From the NCBI GenBank assembly GCA_963621965.1, contig CAVFGN010000022.1, positions 1 through 32,050 of the forward strand: a stretch of DNA of 32,050 nucleotides, given 5' to 3'. Both the position numbers and the translations under genes were made by a program. The stretch comes from JAEELC01 sp963621965 (GTDB taxonomy: Bacteria > Bacillota_I > Bacilli_A > Acholeplasmatales > Anaeroplasmataceae). A model generated the notes under the pieces. The model searched no databases. It was given only the letters and a program-made list of their open reading frames with translations, and was not told the origin of the DNA. Shown here piece by piece: positions 24,592 to 32,050 of the stretch (the stretch's first letter is position 1; each line of letters starts with the position of its first letter).

Positions 24592-25212
24592 ATGAATTTA
24601 GAAAATAATGAAAAAAGTAATAAAAATGAAGAAGAAAAGAATGAAAATAATGAGATAAAAGATACTAAAATGAGTGATAAAGTTATTGAGGTTGAACTTG
24701 GCAAAGAGAATGCGGAATTGAGTGATTTAATTCGTGAGGCAACTAAAGATCTTCCTAAGGATGAACAAAAAAAGATGAAAAAACTTATTAAAACTTTAGG
24801 AATTGAAAAGAAAAACAAAAGACAAAAAGTAATTTCACTAGCAAGTCAACTATTACAAAAATTTTGTATATACTTTGTATCAAATTTCATCTTTTTCGGC
24901 TTATTCTTTAATCAAATTCGATTTGAAAATACATATTTAGTTTTTTTGTTTATAACTATAGTAGCTTTGTATCAAGCGATTATAAGAATCTTTATTAGAT
25001 TTGATTTAAAGATAATTTCTAAAAACAATTTGTTTTATGTTTTATATTTGATTTTAAGTATATGTTTGATTAATGATGCTCTTAGTATAATAAACGAAAT
25101 AAGTTTTAGTAGTGTTTTATATTTAAGTTTGTATTTTATTTTAAGTGAAGCTTTAAGTATTATAGTGTATATATTTATTAAAAGGCATCAATTGTTTAGT
25201 ATTTTTAAATAA
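24592..25212 (+). CDS. Uncharacterised membrane protein with charged N-terminus
   Basis: I do not recognise this 206-residue protein. Residues 1-75 are highly charged (repeats of Asn, Glu, Lys) and look disordered or coiled-coil; residues 76-85 are basic (KKNKRQKV). Four membrane helices follow at about 88-107, 113-133, 143-164 and 170-198. The basic stretch before helix 1 suggests that the N-terminus is cytoplasmic. The ribosome site is weak (TTTGGTG). The stop is 18 bases before hprK, so it is probably the first gene of the hprK-lgt/ppaX-whiA transcript. The start could be the second Met (residue 27) if the charged leader is not translated. No function is proposed. Confidence 0.7.
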   Translation: MNLENNEKSNKNEEEKNENNEIKDTKMSDKVIEVELGKENAELSDLIREATKDLPKDEQKKMKKLIKTLGIEKKNKRQKVISLASQLLQKFCIYFVSNFIFFGLFFNQIRFENTYLVFLFITIVALYQAIIRIFIRFDLKIISKNNLFYVLYLILSICLINDALSIINEISFSSVLYLSLYFILSEALSIIVYIFIKRHQLFSIFK

Positions 25213-25230
25213 TTAAGAAAGTGTGAGAAT

Positions 25231-26160
25231 ATGAATGTAAAAAAGTTAGTTAAAGATATTAATTTAAAAGTAGTAGCTGGAGAAAACGGTTTAGAGCGAA
25301 AAATTGTTGATGCAAATGTAACAAGACCGGGTCTAGAATTTGCAGGATTCTTTGATTTCTTCGAACCAAAAAGAATTATGTTGATGGGCTCAAAAGAGTC
25401 TTCGTTTTTAAAAACAGTAGAAACTAAGGATTCTGTTGAAAGAATTTCAAAGATTTTCGAAATGAATCCTCCTTGTTTAATTTGTTCTTTAAACGTAGAA
25501 GTTCCTGATTTTTTAATTGAACTAGGCAATAAATATAATGTTCCTATTTTAAAGAGTGAATTACGTACAACAGCTATTTCAAGCAACTTATATAATTATT
25601 TACAAGAAAAATTAGCTCCTGTTCAAACTATACATGGTGTTTTAATGGACATTAATGGTATGGGTACTTTGATTATGGGTAAGAGCGGTATTGGTAAGAG
25701 TGAAACCGCCATGGAACTTATTAAGCGAGGCCATCAATTAATTAGTGATGATAGAGTTGATGTATTTGAAAAAGAACCTGGCAATCTAATCGGAAGATCA
25801 CCTAAGGTATTACAACATTATATCGAACTTCGTGGTATTGGTATTGTCGATGTAGTTCATTTATTTGGTGCGGGCGCATTCCGTGAAAGTAAAAAGATCC
25901 GTTTAGTTGTTGAACTTGAAAACTGGGAAGAAGGAAAATATTACGATAGACTAGGTATTGAATCTGAAACAGTTAGAATATTTAATACTGATGTGCACAA
26001 AGTGGTTATTCCTGTTTTGCCTGGTAGAAATTTAGCCTTACTTGTTGAAAGTGCAGCTTTAAATGAAAAATTAAAAACTTTTGGCATTAACAGCGCTTTA
26101 GAATTTACACAGTCAATCAATAATCTAGCAGAAAGCGGAAAAGATTCGGAGGAAGAATAG
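25231..26160 (+). CDS. hprK: HPr kinase/phosphorylase
   Basis: Phosphorylates HPr of the sugar PTS on Ser46 and removes the group again, so linking glycolytic state to carbon catabolite control through CcpA. The 309 residues are full length. The N-terminal domain (about 1-128) is followed by the catalytic domain with IHGVLMDI (His135), Walker A GKSGIGKSE (150-158), GHQLISDDRVDV with the catalytic Asp pair, and the family signature ELRGIGIVDV (199-208). The C-terminus has the conserved PVLPGRNLALLVE. The start follows AGAAAGTGTGAGAAT. Its TAG stop shares its last base with the GTG start of the next gene. No HPr gene is in the window. Confidence 0.97.
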   Translation: MNVKKLVKDINLKVVAGENGLERKIVDANVTRPGLEFAGFFDFFEPKRIMLMGSKESSFLKTVETKDSVERISKIFEMNPPCLICSLNVEVPDFLIELGNKYNVPILKSELRTTAISSNLYNYLQEKLAPVQTIHGVLMDINGMGTLIMGKSGIGKSETAMELIKRGHQLISDDRVDVFEKEPGNLIGRSPKVLQHYIELRGIGIVDVVHLFGAGAFRESKKIRLVVELENWEEGKYYDRLGIESETVRIFNTDVHKVVIPVLPGRNLALLVESAALNEKLKTFGINSALEFTQSINNLAESGKDSEEE

Positions 26161-27689
26161 TGTTTAATAGTGTTCATGCATATAGTGAAACTTTAGGTAA
26201 TACTGGCATTAGACTCTATGCAATATGCATTTTGATTGGTATTCTTATTGCTTATTTACAAGGTGTAAAAGAAGGTCGTAAACTTGGCATTAAGACAAGT
26301 TTTATTAGTTATGGAGTTTTAATTATTGTCCCTATTTCAATTGTGGGCGCAAGACTTTGGTATGTATTATTTAATTTAGATAGTTTTTCATCATTTGGTG
26401 AAGTTTTAGGTTTTGAAAATGGAAAATTTGTTGGCCTTCAAGGGCTTGCAATTCAAGGCGGTGTTATAACTGCTTTAATTTCTATATTTTTCTATTGTCG
26501 ATCCTCACATGTGTCGATATATAAGGTTTTGGATATTGTTGCGCCCGGCTTTTTGATAGGTCAAATATGCGGAAGATATGGAAACTTCTTCAACAGAGAA
26601 TTATATGGTCCTGTTGTAGAAAATGAAGATCTATTTTTATATATTATTCCACATTTAATTACTGATAATATGTATATTAATAATGCATATCGTCATCCTG
26701 TGTTTTTATATGAATCGTCTTTAAATCTTATAGGATTAATTATAATTTTAGTTGCTCGAAGGAAATCTAGGAAGGTATACTCAGGCGACTTTATGGGTTT
26801 TTACTTGATCTGGTATGGTTGTGTTAGAATATTTACCGAATCTTTAAGAATGAAGAGCGGTGTAGATGAACCGCTTATGATAGGTAATGTTTCTGTTTCA
26901 ATTTTAATGTCTGTTTTAGGAATAATGCTTGGTATTACTTATTTAGTTTTAAAGCGAGTAATTAAAAAACTTGACGGTAAACAATCTTACCATCAAATTA
27001 AAGAAGAAGTTAAAAATAACGAGATTGATACAGTTATATTTGATTTAGATGGTACTTTACTTGATACTAAATCCTTAATTGATCATACATTTATTTATGT
27101 ATTTGAAAAATATTTTCCAAATCATGAATTAACACAAGCTGAACTTGATTCATTTTTTGGGCCACCTTTATATGATTCATTTAAGCGATATACTGATGAT
27201 GAAGCATTGATTAATGAAATGATTGATGTATATAGAGAATGGAATAAAGAACATCATAATGATTATGTTAGGCCTTTTGAAGGTGCTAAATATTTATTAA
27301 AAACATTGCATAAAAAAGGATACATCGTAGCTGTTGTATCAAGTAAAGTGCGTGATATGGTGACCTACGGACTTGAGTATAATGGTTTACTTGAGTATGT
27401 AGACTATATTATAGGTGAAGGTGAGGTTATAGCAAAGCCAAACCCTGAAGGAATTTTAAGAGTAATGAATCATTATAAGTTCTCTAAAAACGCATTATAT
27501 GTTGGAGATAATGCATCGGATATATATGCAGGGCACAATGCGACTAATTTCTATAAAGAAAGAAACATTGATAAATCATGTAAAACTGTTGGTGTATTAT
27601 ATTCGCTTAAACTTGAAGACTTAGAAAAGAGTGAACCAAATTATTACATTAAAGATTTAGAAGCTCTTTTAACTATACTTGGTATTTAA
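26160..27689 (+). CDS. lgt: Fused prolipoprotein diacylglyceryl transferase and PpaX-like HAD phosphatase
   Basis: A 509-residue fusion. Residues 1-270 are Lgt, the membrane enzyme that moves diacylglycerol onto the lipobox Cys of prolipoproteins: Tyr20, GRYGNFFNRELYG (138-150, with Arg139, Asn142 and Glu147) and WYGCVRIFTE (218-227, with Tyr219, Arg223 and Glu227) are kept. The motif normally reading IHGG is IQGG (Gln99), replacing the His known as essential in E. coli Lgt (His103). Residues 285-509 are a HAD phosphatase: FDLDGTLLDT (nucleophile Asp295, acid Asp297), VVSSK, KPNPEG (Lys426) and GDNASD (Asp450, Asp454), closest by context to pyrophosphatase PpaX. Separate lgt and ppaX genes follow hprK in B. 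subtilis. The GTG start is supported by GGAGG seven bases before it, overlapping the hprK stop. whiA follows after one base. Confidence 0.9.
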   Translation: MFNSVHAYSETLGNTGIRLYAICILIGILIAYLQGVKEGRKLGIKTSFISYGVLIIVPISIVGARLWYVLFNLDSFSSFGEVLGFENGKFVGLQGLAIQGGVITALISIFFYCRSSHVSIYKVLDIVAPGFLIGQICGRYGNFFNRELYGPVVENEDLFLYIIPHLITDNMYINNAYRHPVFLYESSLNLIGLIIILVARRKSRKVYSGDFMGFYLIWYGCVRIFTESLRMKSGVDEPLMIGNVSVSILMSVLGIMLGITYLVLKRVIKKLDGKQSYHQIKEEVKNNEIDTVIFDLDGTLLDTKSLIDHTFIYVFEKYFPNHELTQAELDSFFGPPLYDSFKRYTDDEALINEMIDVYREWNKEHHNDYVRPFEGAKYLLKTLHKKGYIVAVVSSKVRDMVTYGLEYNGLLEYVDYIIGEGEVIAKPNPEGILRVMNHYKFSKNALYVGDNASDIYAGHNATNFYKERNIDKSCKTVGVLYSLKLEDLEKSEPNYYIKDLEALLTILGI

Positions 27690-27690
27690 T

Positions 27691-28638
27691 ATGTCTTTTT
27701 CAAATGATTGTAAAACAGAAATCGCAAAGATTAAAGTTGATGATTCACATTTAATTCAAGCGGAACTTGAAGCATTAATTCGTTTGTCAAGTGAAACCAT
27801 AATTAGGGACTCGAAATTTACTATCTCTTTTGAGACTCTAAATCCGATGGTTGCTAGAAGATATCTTGATTTTATTAAAAAGGAATATAATGCTACAACG
27901 ACTCTTTTAACTCATCAAATTAAAAAACTAAATCAAGGTATTTATTATCAAGTTATTATTGATAGTGATGCAAGTCTTATCATTTCAGATTTTAATGTAT
28001 TTGGAGATTCAAATAATAAAGAAGAAATTCTAAGTGGAAATCAAACTAAAGAAAGTTACTTAAGAGCTGCTTTTTTAGCTCGTGGTTCGATAAATGATCC
28101 AAAAAACGGAGATTATCACGCCGAGATTTCTACATCAAGCGATAATGATGCATTATTTATTCAAAAAGTAATGAATGAATTTAATTTAAATGCAAAAATT
28201 ACTAAAAGAAGAAACGACTTTGTTATATATTTAAAGGATGTATCCGCTATAAGTGATTTTTTAAGAATAATCGGCGCAGCCCATCAAGCATTTGCTTTAG
28301 ATGAAAGTGTGATTAAACGTGAATATAAGGCAAACTTAACACGACAAATGAATGCGGAAATCGCAAATGAAATGAAGACTTTATCTGCTTCAAAGAAACA
28401 AATTGATTATATCAATACAATTCAATACAATATCAAAGATTTATCTAAAATAGACCCTAGTATACTTTTAGTAATGAAAGTAAGACTTGATAATAAAGAA
28501 GCCAGTTTTAAGGAATTACTTGAGATAATCGAGAAAGAATATGGTATAAAAATGACTAAGTCAGGACTAAACCATAAGTTTATTAAAATAAAAGAGATGG
28601 CATTAAAAATTGATGAAGAAAAAAATAAAACTGAATAA
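27691..28638 (+). CDS. whiA: WhiA, DNA-binding cell division/sporulation-type regulator
   Basis: Homologue of actinobacterial WhiA and Bacillus YvcL, a LAGLIDADG-derived fold plus a C-terminal helix-turn-helix. The 315-residue product starts MSFSNDCKTEIAKI, matching the family N-terminus. The middle carries LRAAFLARGSINDPKNGDYH (a degenerate LAGLIDADG motif), and the C-terminus has ELLEIIEKEYGIKMTKSGLNH (the helix-turn-helix). The ATG at 27691 is chosen; an upstream in-frame TTG at 27679 would overlap the preceding gene and has no ribosome site. In Bacillus whiA sits with yvcJ and yvcK; both are absent here. In Bacillus it affects chromosome segregation and division. Transcribed with hprK and lgt-ppaX. 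Confidence 0.95.
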   Translation: MSFSNDCKTEIAKIKVDDSHLIQAELEALIRLSSETIIRDSKFTISFETLNPMVARRYLDFIKKEYNATTTLLTHQIKKLNQGIYYQVIIDSDASLIISDFNVFGDSNNKEEILSGNQTKESYLRAAFLARGSINDPKNGDYHAEISTSSDNDALFIQKVMNEFNLNAKITKRRNDFVIYLKDVSAISDFLRIIGAAHQAFALDESVIKREYKANLTRQMNAEIANEMKTLSASKKQIDYINTIQYNIKDLSKIDPSILLVMKVRLDNKEASFKELLEIIEKEYGIKMTKSGLNHKFIKIKEMALKIDEEKNKTE

Positions 28639-28657
28639 TTTTATGATTTCATGATTA

Positions 28658-28686
28658 TTGTAAAAAAGAATAAATTAATCTATAAT
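28658..28686 (+). promoter_or_regulatory. Promoter of the anchored unknown protein
   Basis: -35 TTGTAA (28658-28663), 17-base spacer, perfect -10 TATAAT (28681-28686). A strong sigma-A promoter 33 bases before the gene. Confidence 0.75.
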
Positions 28687-28719
28687 TATATAGACTATAT
28701 TTTAGGAGTTGAATTTTAA

Positions 28720-29442
28720 ATGGCACGTTCTATTAAAAAAGTAAGAAAACCACATACTAAAAAATTCTGGATTATTTTATCTAGTTGTTTATCCATTTTA
28801 GTTGTTGGTATTATCGTAGGACTATTTGTATGGTACATTTTAGCTAATACTGCTACTCTTACAAAACGTTTTGCGGGTGAAGATACACAATATAAGATTA
28901 ACTATAACGAAATTGAAGATTTACTTGATGAAACTAAGGAAAATGAATATAAAGAAGTATTTGTATTCGTTTACAATGATACTTTTGTTTTTGATAAACC
29001 AAAAGGTAAGAAGACTACAATTGCTTACCAAACATATGAAAAGTATCAACAAGGCATGGATGAATTACATGAATTAATCGAACTAGTAAATCTCGCTAAT
29101 TCTACTGATGCTGATGGAACCTATACAAAAAGAGACGATGGCTTAAAGACAGGTATCTTTATTTGTAATGCATCATTAAGCGGTAATAGTAGCGCTGATG
29201 CGAATGAAGATTATGATTCAATTACATCTCCTGGTTTACTTGGTTTCTATATGGGTGCTCAAGATAGCTCATTATCATATGTAAGTACAAGTTCTACTAT
29301 TGAAGGAAAGAATAGTAATGGTCGAACTCAAGATTACACTATTAGCGGTGGATCTACTATTGATTCGTTCTTATCGACAATTAAAGAAGTACAAGAATAC
29401 ATCATGTTCACTTATGGTGTATCATTAGAGGCTCAAAATTAG
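28720..29442 (+). CDS. Uncharacterised protein with N-terminal membrane anchor
   Basis: I do not recognise this 240-residue protein. It has a very basic N-terminus (15 residues, many Lys and Arg), one membrane helix (about 17-42) and a soluble domain (43-240) that should lie outside the cell by the positive-inside rule. The domain has a short beta-rich stretch (KEVFVFVYNDTFVF, about 76-89), an acidic helix (about 100-125), a single Cys (FICNAS) and a Ser/Thr/Asn-rich C-terminal third. No cell-wall sorting signal, lipobox or enzyme motif is seen. AGGAG lies 11 bases before the ATG, a longish spacing. It has its own strong promoter and a terminator, so it is a separate and probably well-expressed unit. 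A role in the cell envelope is a guess. Confidence 0.75.
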   Translation: MARSIKKVRKPHTKKFWIILSSCLSILVVGIIVGLFVWYILANTATLTKRFAGEDTQYKINYNEIEDLLDETKENEYKEVFVFVYNDTFVFDKPKGKKTTIAYQTYEKYQQGMDELHELIELVNLANSTDADGTYTKRDDGLKTGIFICNASLSGNSSADANEDYDSITSPGLLGFYMGAQDSSLSYVSTSSTIEGKNSNGRTQDYTISGGSTIDSFLSTIKEVQEYIMFTYGVSLEAQN

Positions 29443-29453
29443 AGCCTTTTTTT
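29427..29453 (+). terminator. Terminator overlapping the end of the anchored protein gene
   Basis: Stem AGGCTC/GAGCCT (extendable by G-U and A-U) with a seven-base loop that holds the TAG stop, followed by a run of T residues. Confidence 0.8.
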
Positions 29454-29468
29454 AAAGGTATATAAGTT

Positions 29469-31634
29469 ATGGAAGAAATAATTTTAAAATTAGAAAAATC
29501 ATTAAATATTAGTAAAGATAAAATTAACGTTGTCTTAAATCTATTAAATGATGGTGCAACTGTTCCTTTTATTGCACGTTATAGAAAGGAACAAACAGGA
29601 GCACTTGATGAAAATCAAATTAGAGAGATTTATAAAGCTTGGGAATATGAAGAATCTTTAGCTAAAAGAAAAGAAGAAGTTATTCGTTTAATTGACGTAA
29701 AAGAAATGCTAACTGAAGAACTTAAGAGCCAAATTGAAAAAGCTACAAAACTTGTTGAAGTTGAAGATTTATATCTTCCTTATAAAGAAAACAAGAAGAC
29801 TAAAGGCGCAATTGCTAAAAGTTTTGGTATGGACAATCTTGCAAAATACATTGAAACTTGTCCTGTTACAATAGATTTAGATAAAGATGTTTCTAGATTC
29901 TTAAATGATAATGTAAAGACTACAAAAGATGCGTTGAAATATGCAGTAGATATTATTAGAGAGGATATTTCTAATAATGCAAATTATAGGAGAATCTTGA
30001 GAAACAATATTAAGCGTGTATGTGATATTGTAACAAAAAAGAAAAAAACATATACTGTAGAAAACTCAATATATGAGAATTACTTCGATTATACTGAATC
30101 AATTGAAAGTATTAAAAATCATAGAATTTTGGCAATAAATAGAGCTGAAAATGAGGACGCAATCACAGTTAAGCTAAAAGCTGATGATGAGTCTAATATA
30201 GAATATCTTAGACGCAAAGTTATATTCAAGGAGACTTCATATGCTCCATATCTTGAAGAAGCAATAAACGAAGCATATACAAAATTAATATTCCCATCTC
30301 TTGAAAACGAGATTAGAAATTTACTTACAGAAAAAGCTGAAAAGAGTGCTATTGAGGTATTTGGGTTGAATTTAAAAAATTTATTATTACAAGCACCTCT
30401 AAAAAATAAAATGGTACTTGGTGTAGACCCAGCATTCAGAACAGGATGCAAATTAGCTGTAATAGATCAAACTGGTAAAATGCTTGAGATTGCAGTTATT
30501 ATGCCTAATGAAATATACCCAGGAAGCGGTGTAAAAAAGTCTGATTTAGACGAAGCTAAAACTATATTCAAAAATATTTGTATAAAATATAATATTGATA
30601 TTGTTGCGATTGGTAATGGTACAGCATCTCGTGAAACTGAAGCCTTTGTAGCAAATACTATTAGTGAATACAATTTAAGTTGCCAATATTTAATCGTATC
30701 TGAAGCAGGTGCTAGTGTATATAGTGCTTCAAAATTAGCTCAAGACGAGTTTCCTGACTTAACACTTGAAAAGAGAAGTGCAGTATCTATTGCGCGTCGT
30801 ATTCAAGACCCATTAGCTGAACTTATTAAAATCGACCCTAAATCAATAGGTGTAGGTCAATATCAACATGATGTAAATGAAAAAGAACTTGATAAAAAAT
30901 TAGGTGAAGTTGTTGTTGATGCGGTAAATGCTGTAGGTGCAGACCTAAATACAGCTAGTGAATCATTATTAACTTATATCTCTGGCCTTAATAAAGCGGT
31001 AGCAAAAAATATCGTTGATTACCGTAATAAAAATGGTAAATTTAAGAGTAGAAGTGAACTATTAAATGTACCTCGCTTAGGAGAAAAAATATATGAACAA
31101 GCTGCAGGTTTCTTAAGAGTGTATGACTCAAGCAACATACTTGATGAAACTTCAATACACCCAGAAAGCTACGATTTAACTTGCAAAATTCTTGCTAAAT
31201 TTAATTTAAGTGTTGATGACATAGGAAACACAGAAAAAATCAGTATTATTAGAAAATACGATGTTAACGAATTAGCTATAGAACTAAATTCTGATATTTA
31301 TACAATAAGTGATATAATTTCTTCACTTGAAAAACCTATTCAAGATATAAGAGATAATTATGCGACACCTAAATTAAAAAGTAATCAAACAAAGTTAAGT
31401 GATCTTAAGATTGGTGATGAACTTGAAGGAACAGTTAGAAATGTTGTAGATTTTGGTGCATTTGTAGACGTAGGATTACATGACGCAGGATTATTACATG
31501 TTTCAAAAATGAGTAAGAATTTTATCAAGCATCCTTCTGAGGTTGTTAGCATTGGTGATATCATTAAAGTATACGTAATAGGTATTGATTTAGTTAAACA
31601 TAAACTACAATTATCTATGATTAAACAAGATTAA
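29469..31634 (+). CDS. tex: Tex family RNA-binding transcription accessory protein
   Basis: Conserved nucleic-acid-binding protein (B. subtilis YdcI; related to eukaryotic Spt6) linked to transcription and RNA metabolism. The 721 residues have the full domain order: helical N-terminus with VPFIARYRKEQTGALDE (about 33-49), a YqgF/RNase H-like domain from GVDPAFRTGCKLAVID (about 318-333), helix-hairpin-helix segments (GVGQYQHDVN, ISGLNKAVAKNIVDYRNKNG) and a C-terminal S1 domain (GDELEGTVRNVVDFGAFVDV, then GLLHVSKMS). The start follows AAAGG with 10-base spacing. It may be read from its own weak promoter or by leakage from the gene before. A strong terminator follows. Confidence 0.96.
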   Translation: MEEIILKLEKSLNISKDKINVVLNLLNDGATVPFIARYRKEQTGALDENQIREIYKAWEYEESLAKRKEEVIRLIDVKEMLTEELKSQIEKATKLVEVEDLYLPYKENKKTKGAIAKSFGMDNLAKYIETCPVTIDLDKDVSRFLNDNVKTTKDALKYAVDIIREDISNNANYRRILRNNIKRVCDIVTKKKKTYTVENSIYENYFDYTESIESIKNHRILAINRAENEDAITVKLKADDESNIEYLRRKVIFKETSYAPYLEEAINEAYTKLIFPSLENEIRNLLTEKAEKSAIEVFGLNLKNLLLQAPLKNKMVLGVDPAFRTGCKLAVIDQTGKMLEIAVIMPNEIYPGSGVKKSDLDEAKTIFKNICIKYNIDIVAIGNGTASRETEAFVANTISEYNLSCQYLIVSEAGASVYSASKLAQDEFPDLTLEKRSAVSIARRIQDPLAELIKIDPKSIGVGQYQHDVNEKELDKKLGEVVVDAVNAVGADLNTASESLLTYISGLNKAVAKNIVDYRNKNGKFKSRSELLNVPRLGEKIYEQAAGFLRVYDSSNILDETSIHPESYDLTCKILAKFNLSVDDIGNTEKISIIRKYDVNELAIELNSDIYTISDIISSLEKPIQDIRDNYATPKLKSNQTKLSDLKIGDELEGTVRNVVDFGAFVDVGLHDAGLLHVSKMSKNFIKHPSEVVSIGDIIKVYVIGIDLVKHKLQLSMIKQD

Positions 31635-31636
31635 AT

Positions 31637-31675
31637 AAAATGCATTGCCAAAAAGGTAATGCATTTTGTTTAGTT
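31637..31675 (+). terminator. Terminator of tex
   Basis: A 13-bp stem AAAATGCATTGCC/GGTAATGCATTTT with an AAAAA loop and a T-rich tail (GTTTAGTTT). The A/T arms would allow weak function on the minus strand too. Confidence 0.85.
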
Positions 31676-31775
31676 TATTAGAAAATTCTTTTTTTAAAAA
31701 GACTAAGAATTAATTAGACAGTATTCATTAGTATTCAATAAATTCAATTATCATATTCTTTAAATTTGAAATTAA

Positions 31776-31784
31776 TGGTATAAT
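31776..31784 (+). promoter_or_regulatory. Extended -10 promoter of the last gene
   Basis: TGG-TATAAT, an extended -10 element 24 bases before the ATG; the -35 region is poor. Confidence 0.55.
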
Positions 31785-31808
31785 CAAATTAGAAAAGGAC
31801 GTGATTTT

Positions 31809-32050
31809 ATGCCTATATATTTAAATCAAGATAACGCTAGATTTAAAAGAAGTTTAAATTCAGAAATTTACATTGATAAAAGTATGTTAATAAAAGAATG
31901 TAATAAAAAATTTAATACAGAAGATTGCTTTATGTGTGTAACACGTCCTCGCAGATTTGGCAAAACTATGGCTTTATCTATGCTTAATGCATATTATTCT
32001 AAGGGATGTGATTCCGCGTCCTTATTTGAATCTTTAAATATATCAAAAGA
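31809..32050 (+). CDS. AAA-ATPase-like / PD-(D/E)XK family protein, 5' end (partial)
   Basis: The frame is open from the ATG at 31809 to the window end (80 codons seen), so the gene is cut by the edge. The visible part has the N-terminal pattern of the PF09820 'AAA-ATPase-like' family: YIDKSMLIKE (21-30), then CVTRPRRFGKTMALSMLNAYY (split here: CVTRPRRFGKT at 43-53 is the Walker A-like loop, followed by MALSMLNAYY), and SLFESLNI. Full-length members are about 500-550 residues and often end in a PD-(D/E)XK nuclease-like domain; they occur in many copies in some gut anaerobes and Mollicutes-like genomes, and their function is unknown. AAAAGGA with nine-base spacing supports the start. Confidence 0.85.
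   Translation, partial: MPIYLNQDNARFKRSLNSEIYIDKSMLIKECNKKFNTEDCFMCVTRPRRFGKTMALSMLNAYYSKGCDSASLFESLNISK

Overview
The window comes from a low-GC, AT-rich Gram-positive-type bacterium, most likely of the Bacillota/Bacilli lineage or one of its Mollicutes-like uncultured relatives (an inference; no taxonomic marker is complete here). Reasons: Bacillus-like 5S and tRNA sequences, HPr kinase (hprK), the hprK-lgt-ppaX gene order, whiA, a YkpA-type ABC-F protein, PcrA, and strong Shine-Dalgarno sites often of the form AGGTGA. The code is standard: tryptophan is TGG, and TGA is a real stop (for example at the ends of xpt and the second MDR ABC gene), so this is not a code-4 mycoplasma.

Layout. 1-1436: the 3' end of a 23S rRNA gene, a 5S gene and a run of 11 tRNA genes (Val, Thr, Lys, Leu, Ala, Met, Ile2, Ser, fMet, Asp, Phe), closed by a strong terminator. 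1480-3117: a CmpB-type membrane protein and xanthine phosphoribosyltransferase, each with its own terminator. 3129-6918: a MarR regulator with a palindromic operator over its promoter, followed by two overlapping half-transporters that form a heterodimeric ABC exporter with one consensus and one degenerate ATP site. 6954-8297 (minus): glutamate dehydrogenase. 8497-10957: the tsaE-tsaB-rimI-tsaD operon for tRNA t6A. 11046-12359: a lipoprotein related to M6 metalloproteases. 12483-14129: glnS. 14177-17891: ABC-F protein and pcrA. 17966-19523 (minus): an ABC-2 permease and an ABC ATPase-like protein that has lost every catalytic motif. 19627-24427: ligA-uvrA. 24592-28638: a charged four-helix membrane protein, hprK, an lgt-ppaX gene fusion and whiA. 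28720-29442: an anchored protein of unknown function. 29469-31634: tex. 31809-end: the start of an AAA-ATPase-like (PF09820-type) gene cut by the window edge.

Most of the window is core housekeeping: tRNA supply and modification, aminoacylation, DNA repair (PcrA, LigA, UvrA), carbon regulation (HprK) and lipoprotein maturation (Lgt, which would process the lipoprotein at 11046). The accessory parts are the two ABC systems, the M6-like lipoprotein, the two unknown membrane proteins and the last partial gene. The points most worth following up are the Lgt-PpaX fusion with its His-to-Gln change in Lgt, and the ABC-2 pair with a pseudo-ATPase. Every intergenic gap is under 300 bases and most carry a recognisable terminator and/or promoter.
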